Part shown: piece after piece, positions 58,916-63,070 of the stretch
How positions within the stretch are numbered: the stretch's first letter is position 1
How the letters are laid out: the number at the start of each line of letters is the position of its first letter
Source: Hymenobacter rigui
Lineage (GTDB): Bacteria; Bacteroidota; Bacteroidia; Cytophagales; Hymenobacteraceae
Length of the DNA: 63,070 nucleotides
Direction: 5' to 3'
Assembly: GCF_003944715.1 (NCBI RefSeq)
Contig: NZ_RWIT01000022.1
Span: 1 to 63,070, forward strand
The notes under the pieces: model-generated
What the model was told of the DNA's origin: nothing
Seen by the model: the letters and a program-made list of their open reading frames with translations, nothing else
Database searches by the model: none
Translations under genes and position numbers: made by a program

Positions 58916-60097
58916 CTAAATATAACGAGTTGGTGAATTTATTTTATAGTTGAATCTGGTTTTGTTTCCTGCTGCCAATACGGCCGCCAACCCATCAATT
59001 TCAGCTTCCGAATTATAAGAATGCACGATAAGCCGCAGCCGCTCGGTACCAACTGGTACCGTCGGCGACACGATGGCGCGCACGTCGAAGCCGGCGGCCT
59101 GGGTGGCGGCGGCCACGGCCCGGACGTGGGCCGGGCCAGGGTTACCGGTGAAGAACACCGGGTGAATAACGTGGCTTTCGGCCGGCACATGCAGGCCGGG
59201 TACCGCGTTCAGGCGGGCTTTCAGGTAGTCGGAGAGGGCAAAGAGCCGGGCGCGCTCCGGGCCGAGGTCGGGCAGAAGCGCGTAGGCGGCGGTGAGGGCA
59301 GCCACCGTGAGCGGGGGCAGGGCGGTGGTGTAGATGAAGGGTCGGCTGAAGCTCAGCAGGTAGTCGCGCAGTACGGCTGGGCCGGCCACAGCCGCGCCTT
59401 GGCTGCCCAGGGCCTTGCCGAAAGTGAGGATGCGGGCAAATACCGCTTCTTCCAGTCCTAACTCCACCACCAGACCTTCACCATGCGGGCCGTAGAGTCC
59501 ATTGGTGTGGGCCTCATCCACCACCAGATACAGGCCCTGCTCCTGACACACCTCAGCCAACTCCGTCAGTGGGGCCACGTCGCCATCCATCGAATACAGT
59601 GCCTCCACTGCTACGAATATGCTGCCGGTGGCACGCTGCAGCTTGCGGCGTAGGTCGGCCACATCGTTGTGGCGGAAGCTCCAGGCGGTAGCAAAAGAGC
59701 CGCGGATGCCGTCTTTCACCGAGGCGTGGGAAGCGTCGTCGTAGAGAATCGTGTCGCCACGCTTGGGCACGGCAGCGAAGAAGCCCATATTGGCTGCGTA
59801 GCCGGAGTTGAACAGCAGCGTCGCCTCGGCCCCGTGGAAAGTAGCCAAGAGGGTTTCCAGCGCCTCGGCGGCGACGGAGTTGCCGGTGAGCAGGCGCGAG
59901 CCGGTGCTGCCGGCAGGCGCGTGGGCGGCGGCCTGCACCGCTGCTTGTACCTGCGGGTGCCGGCTCAGTCCCAGGTAGTCGTTGGAGCTGAAATCGACGA
60001 GGCCGGCCGCGGGCGGCGCAGGCAGGCGGCGGCGGGTGCCCGCGGCTTCGCGCTTAGCTAACTCGGCGGCAAGTCGTTCGTGGAGAGGGGAGGACAT
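58916..60097 (-). CDS. bioF: 8-amino-7-oxononanoate synthase
   Basis: A 393-residue alpha-oxoamine synthase joining pimeloyl-ACP/CoA and alanine. DFSSNDYLGLSRHP, GSTGSRLLTGN, DEAHTNGLYGPHG and the PLP Lys228 in LTFGKALGSQG are present. The ATG at 60097 overlaps the previous gene's stop in TAATG. The last residues (FNYKINSPTRYI) are AT-rich in coding and not typical of BioF; they look supplied by the adjacent insert. The core is intact, so activity is expected. Confidence 0.95.
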   Translation of the reverse strand: MSSPLHERLAAELAKREAAGTRRRLPAPPAAGLVDFSSNDYLGLSRHPQVQAAVQAAAHAPAGSTGSRLLTGNSVAAEALETLLATFHGAEATLLFNSGYAANMGFFAAVPKRGDTILYDDASHASVKDGIRGSFATAWSFRHNDVADLRRKLQRATGSIFVAVEALYSMDGDVAPLTELAEVCQEQGLYLVVDEAHTNGLYGPHGEGLVVELGLEEAVFARILTFGKALGSQGAAVAGPAVLRDYLLSFSRPFIYTTALPPLTVAALTAAYALLPDLGPERARLFALSDYLKARLNAVPGLHVPAESHVIHPVFFTGNPGPAHVRAVAAATQAAGFDVRAIVSPTVPVGTERLRLIVHSYNSEAEIDGLAAVLAAGNKTRFNYKINSPTRYI

Positions 60098-60690
60098 TAT
60101 TTCTTCGTTTTCTCGCCGGGTAAAAGAAACTGGCGGGGTAAGCCAAGTGAATCGGGCTGCCATCCCAGCTGCAGGCGGGCTTCCTGCCGGACGGCCGTTT
60201 CTATCACCTGCTCATTGAGCATGTCCAAGCTGGCTATGTGCAGGGATACATCGGGCAACGCATCTTCGTACAGGATATAGGTGCGCTGCCCCAGCCAATA
60301 CCACATACCAGCCACGTTGCCCGGCTTGGGCGGACCATAGCGACGGGTAAGATCCTGTAGAATAAGGCGAGTTTTCTGCTCTTTCCGCAACCGATACGTA
60401 ACGCCTATAAACTTTCCGCCCCGAAACCAGAACTCCGGATGCACAGGCTGGCCTGCCAACGTTACGGTATCAGTCTGGGGCAGCAGGCCATATACCCGGC
60501 TGGTTTTCCAGCGTTTTCCGGTTCCGGAAAATCGGGGCAGCAGGTAAGGAATGGTCCCTTCGGCTGCTCCGAACGCCAAGCCGTGCACAGCATAAGCAAA
60601 GTCAAGCGACTGGAGTGGCCACGTACTGCTGCTCTGAGCCTGACTGAAAAAGGGTAGCATTAGCAATAGCCAAACAAGTCTTTTGCCCAT
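60097..60690 (-). CDS. exported protein of unknown function coupled to bioF
   Basis: A 197-residue protein with a signal peptide (residues 1-19, LPFFSQAQ). The mature part is beta-rich (TDTVTLAGQPVHPEFWFRGGKFIGVTYRL, NVAGMWYWLGQRTYILYED), with RRYGPPKPG between; I do not recognise a family. It shares one nucleotide with bioF (TAATG), so the two are translated from one mRNA. Whether this means a link to biotin is unknown. The frame runs upstream to 60897, but the ATG at 60690 starts the signal peptide and avoids the terminator at 60712-60759. Confidence 0.75.
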   Translation of the reverse strand: MGKRLVWLLLMLPFFSQAQSSSTWPLQSLDFAYAVHGLAFGAAEGTIPYLLPRFSGTGKRWKTSRVYGLLPQTDTVTLAGQPVHPEFWFRGGKFIGVTYRLRKEQKTRLILQDLTRRYGPPKPGNVAGMWYWLGQRTYILYEDALPDVSLHIASLDMLNEQVIETAVRQEARLQLGWQPDSLGLPRQFLLPGEKTKK

Positions 60691-60711
60691 AGGAGGAAAG
60701 TAAATCAGCCA

Positions 60712-60759
60712 CAAAGAAAACGCTCCTTCGGCGCAGAAAGCGTGACCGAAGGAGCGTTT
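60712..60759 (-). terminator. terminator after the bioB-downstream gene
   Basis: On the minus strand AAACGCTCCTTCGG (60759-60746) pairs with CCGAAGGAGCGTTT (60731-60718), followed by TTCTTTGT. It separates the bioB unit from the bioF unit. Confidence 0.8.
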
Positions 60760-60821
60760 CATGGGGAAAACCGAATCAGGCTGTACCGTGGCTGTGCGAC
60801 TCGGTACCGAAGTACCTCGGG

Positions 60822-61085
60822 CTACACCTCGAAGCGCTTCACCGAGAGCCAGACGTTGCCGTTCTGCCCAAAAGTACGGGCGTTGATAACCATCCACTCC
60901 GAATCCACCTCTATTCGGTCACCGATGCCGGGCAGCACGTCGTGCCGCTGCATAATTAGGCTAATAGCGGCCCCGATTTTGTCTTCCAGCTCAGAAATCA
61001 GCTCGTGTGCCTCGCGGGATTCGTGCTGCTGGCGGAAGGTTTCGGCATAAGCGTGGTCGAGGTTAAGGTCGAAGGCAATATCCAT
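60822..61085 (-). CDS. small protein of unknown function downstream of bioB
   Basis: An 87-residue protein without signal peptide. The N-terminal half is a charged helix (ETFRQQHESREAHELISELEDKIGAAISLIMQRH); the second half is strand-like (RIEVDSEWMVINARTFGQNGNVWLSVKRFEV). I do not recognise a family. It begins 35 nt after bioB and ends before a strong terminator, so it is probably co-transcribed with bioB. Confidence 0.7.
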   Translation of the reverse strand: MDIAFDLNLDHAYAETFRQQHESREAHELISELEDKIGAAISLIMQRHDVLPGIGDRIEVDSEWMVINARTFGQNGNVWLSVKRFEV

Positions 61086-61120
61086 GCAGGAAAGCTGTAA
61101 AATGGGTTTAATGGTGAGTG

Positions 61121-62128
61121 CTAGGCCTCCACTGCCGCCGTGCGGCCGAGCACCGTAGCGCCCTCGGGCATGTCTTTGAACGACTTGCGGGGCTTGAGGC
61201 CGAGCAGGGCAAACATCTGCTTGTCGGCGTCGAAGTCGGGGTTAGGCGTGGTCAGCAGCTTCTCACCCGAGAAGATGGAGTTGGCACCGGCCAGGAAGCA
61301 CAGGGCCTGCTCCGTCACGGGCATTTCCTGGCGGCCGGCCGAGAGGCGTACCATGGTGTGGGGCATCAGGATGCGGGCTGTGGCAATCATGCGCAGCATT
61401 TCCCACACGCTCACGCGGGGCTGGTCGGCCAGAGGCGTGCCGGCTACGGGCACCAGGGCGTTTACCGGTACCGATTCGGGGTGGGCGGGCAGGGTAGCCA
61501 GCGTGTGCAGCATGGCAATGCGGTCCTCGTCGGTTTCGCCCAGGCCAATGATGCCGCCCGAGCACACCGAAATACCGGCCTTGCGCACGTGCTCCAGCGT
61601 GTTCAGCCGGTCGTCGTAGGTGCGGGTCGTGATGATGTCGTCGTACTTCTCGCGGCTGGTGTCGAGGTTGTGGTTGTAGGCGTACAGGCCGGCCTGCTTG
61701 AGGCGCTCGGCCTGGTACTCGTTCAGCATGCCCAGGGTGCAGCACACTTCCAGACCCATGCCGTTCACCTGCTCCACCATGCCCAGCACGCGGTCAAAGT
61801 CCTTATTGTCGCGGATTTCGCGCCAGGCGGCACCCATGCAGAAACGGGTGGAGCCCGAGTCTTTGGCGCGCTGAGCCGAGGCCAGCACTTCGGCGTCGGG
61901 TAGCAGCTTGTGGGCCTGCACGCCGGTGTGGTAGCGTGCGGCCTGGGGGCAGTAGGCGCAGTCTTCGGGGCAGCCGCCGGTTTTCACGCTCAGCAGGGTG
62001 CATACCTGCACTTCGCCGGTGGCCTGGGTTTGGGCGTGGATGGCGGCGGCCTGGGTGACCAGTTCCAGCACGGGCTGGTTATAGATGGCGTGTACTTCGT
62101 CGAGAGTCCAGTCGGTACGGAGCGTCAT
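61121..62128 (-). CDS. bioB: biotin synthase
   Basis: A 335-residue radical SAM enzyme that inserts sulfur into dethiobiotin. Cys53, Cys57 and Cys60 in GGCPEDCAYCPQ bind the [4Fe-4S] cluster. FCMGAAWREIRDNKDF, CCTLGMLNEYQAERLKQAGL, YNHNLDTSREKYD and SAGRQEM are strongly conserved BioB blocks, the last with the Arg that holds the [2Fe-2S] cluster. It is the first gene of the biotin region, with a 120-nt upstream gap containing a GCGGCCCGC inverted repeat (62182-62190/62208-62216). No BirA-type operator was recognised. Confidence 0.97.
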   Translation of the reverse strand: MTLRTDWTLDEVHAIYNQPVLELVTQAAAIHAQTQATGEVQVCTLLSVKTGGCPEDCAYCPQAARYHTGVQAHKLLPDAEVLASAQRAKDSGSTRFCMGAAWREIRDNKDFDRVLGMVEQVNGMGLEVCCTLGMLNEYQAERLKQAGLYAYNHNLDTSREKYDDIITTRTYDDRLNTLEHVRKAGISVCSGGIIGLGETDEDRIAMLHTLATLPAHPESVPVNALVPVAGTPLADQPRVSVWEMLRMIATARILMPHTMVRLSAGRQEMPVTEQALCFLAGANSIFSGEKLLTTPNPDFDADKQMFALLGLKPRKSFKDMPEGATVLGRTAAVEA

Positions 62129-62248
62129 GGGGTGGGAAGAGTTTCGGTGGATGCTGGTGGTTTCGGAGCGGGACCAAACGGGGCGGCCCGCCGTAGCCGA
62201 AGCTGCCAGCGGGCCGCAAGATACACGAGAAGCGGATTTTTAGATGAG

Positions 62249-62943
62249 TTAGTGCGTAGTTCCATCCGCCAGGAGGCCGATAACCAGCATGTGAGCCAGG
62301 GAAATTGCCTGGGTAAATTCCTCGTTTTCGGCTTCCTGCTGAAAGAATCTAGTTTCCAGCACCGAAGCCTGTTGGATCAGCCACCGACGCAACGTGAGAA
62401 TACTGTGCGCTGCGGTATCGGGAGTGAGCACACGAATACGCTTTTCCAAATCGGGAAGCCGTGAAATGGTACGAACCAGGTTTTCAAAGGCCCAATCGGT
62501 TTCGGCCGGCTGCCACGCTTGCAGTAAGGGTTCTAGTGAGCCGGTCAGTCGAATCAACCAGCCTATCAGCTCCTCCTCAAAAAAGCATTCGTGCTGAATA
62601 TGCTGCGCCCACCAAGCCCTCAGGACTTGCCGAACAGCGGCTTTTTCCGCGTCGGGCCAACCATCCCAGCCGGCATACAGCATCTTGTCGAAAAAAGCAT
62701 CCTTCTCCAGCTTTGAGTCCGGACACAGCAGCAATTCCAGCAGCCGGGGAAAGAAATACCGAAAGTCGGCCGCATTTCCCCAAGTCGTTATTGCCTTGAA
62801 AGCATAGCGCCGCAACTGTTTCTCGCTGAGGTCGGCCAGCGGCACGGTAAACAGCACCCGGTTTTCTTCGTCACTGATGCAACAAGGGCAGGCATCCGGC
62901 AACTGACGCAGCCGATGAGCAGAAAACCGGGCATACAGAACAG
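62249..62943 (-). pseudogene. gene of unknown function, 5' end apparently removed by IS630
   Basis: The coding frame holds LYARFSAHRLRQLPDACPCC, then PLADLSEKQLRRYAFKAITTWGNAADFRYFFPRLLELL, and ends LLADGTTH. It has the look of a widespread family with an N-terminal Cys-Pro-Cys-Cys and a TWG..DFRYFFPRLLEL block, but I cannot name it. The frame runs into the IS terminal repeat at 62944 without an ATG, so the native start codon was probably lost on insertion. A TTG at 62902 would give a short form. About 230 residues remain. Confidence 0.65.
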
Positions 62944-62970
62944 TATAGCAGATTCGTGAACAGTTCGTCC
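62944..62970. repeat. IS630 terminal inverted repeat (5' end of right copy)
   Basis: TATAGCAGATTCGTGAACAG... is the reverse complement of 100-126 with two mismatches in 27 nt. It marks the left end of the right-hand IS copy, 29 nt before its transposase start. Confidence 0.8.
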
Positions 62971-62999
62971 TGGCTCCGTGCAGCTGCGTAGAATGGAAT

Positions 63000-63070
63000 A
63001 TGAAACCGTATTCGCTTGATTTGCGCAGCCGCGTGGCGGCCGCCTGCCGCGAGCCTGGGGCGAGCAAGGC
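63000..63070 (+). CDS. IS630-family transposase, N-terminal fragment (cut by window edge)
   Basis: An ATG at 63000 opens MKPYSLDLRSRVAAACREPG before the window ends. This is the standard start of the helix-turn-helix domain of IS630-type transposases. It has the same orientation as the C-terminal fragment at the left edge. The product is incomplete only because the window ends here, as far as can be seen. Confidence 0.8.
   Translation, partial: MKPYSLDLRSRVAAACREPGASK

Noticed and set aside
60691..60897. Longer start for the protein before bioF
   Set aside because: It overlaps the terminator at 60712-60759 and the small gene at 60822; the ATG at 60690 begins a clear signal peptide.

Overview
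The window looks like a chromosomal piece of a high-GC Bacteroidota, most likely Hymenobacter or a close relative in the Cytophagales. The reasons are a SusC/SusD pair, two proteins with type IX secretion (T9SS) C-terminal signals, promoters of the Bacteroidota kind (TTTG ... TAnnTTTG/TACCTTCG) in place of -35/-10 boxes, few Shine-Dalgarno sites, and GC-rich coding throughout. This assignment is inferred from gene content, not from a marker gene. No rRNA, tRNA or CRISPR array was seen. Both window edges carry parts of an IS630-family element in the same orientation: the transposase 3' end plus terminal repeat at the left, the terminal repeat plus transposase 5' end at the right. The window may therefore be a contig that broke at IS copies, a segment between two direct IS copies, or a circle opened inside one IS.

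Region 1 (about 0.4-27.7 kb) is a pectin utilisation locus. After an acyltransferase come a CE12-GH28 fusion, a GH105 hydrolase, a divergent LacI regulator, SusC and SusD, the cupin KdgF, a CE8-PL10 fusion, and the full galacturonate route: UxaC (galacturonate to tagaturonate), UxaB (to altronate), UxaA (to 2-keto-3-deoxygluconate), KdgK (to KDPG) and KdgA (to pyruvate and glyceraldehyde-3-phosphate). A hexuronate-type MFS transporter, a secreted NTF2-like protein, fructose-1,6-bisphosphatase and an aldehyde dehydrogenase complete it. De-acetylation, de-methylation, lyase cleavage, uptake, catabolism and a gluconeogenic step are thus encoded together. KduI and KduD, needed to finish the unsaturated-uronate branch that KdgF starts, are absent. 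Two promoters (CE12-GH28 and susC) share a LacI-like operator and a second box with identical spacing.

Region 2 (27.8-44.2 kb) is mostly cell envelope: an Lgt-like membrane protein fused to a beta-rich C-terminal domain, an SDR/DUF2867 protein, a T9SS type B surface protein, an sce7726-family protein, a GT39 glycosyltransferase, a 7TM-DISM/coiled-coil/HTH regulator, and a trio of surface proteins (two with S74-type intramolecular chaperone ends, one T9SS type A cargo).

Region 3 (44.4-52.6 kb, minus strand) has lysC and lysA, with a probable lysine attenuator ahead of lysC, then two unknown exported proteins, a slipin, a DUF5958 protein, an unknown exported protein and an M28 peptidase.

Region 4 (52.8-62.1 kb, minus strand) is a biotin locus: bioB, bioF, two methyltransferases (one a possible BioC), bioD, bioA and a KAS-II-like ketosynthase whose start codon overlaps the bioA stop. 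A 1-kb AT-rich insert with a YwqK-type lipoprotein interrupts it just after bioF. The last gene before the right-hand IS appears to have lost its 5' end to the insertion.

A striking general feature is the large number of long intergenic inverted repeats, in several sequence families. Some are nested inside one another, some supply the stop codon of the neighbouring gene, and one lies in frame inside the ketosynthase gene.
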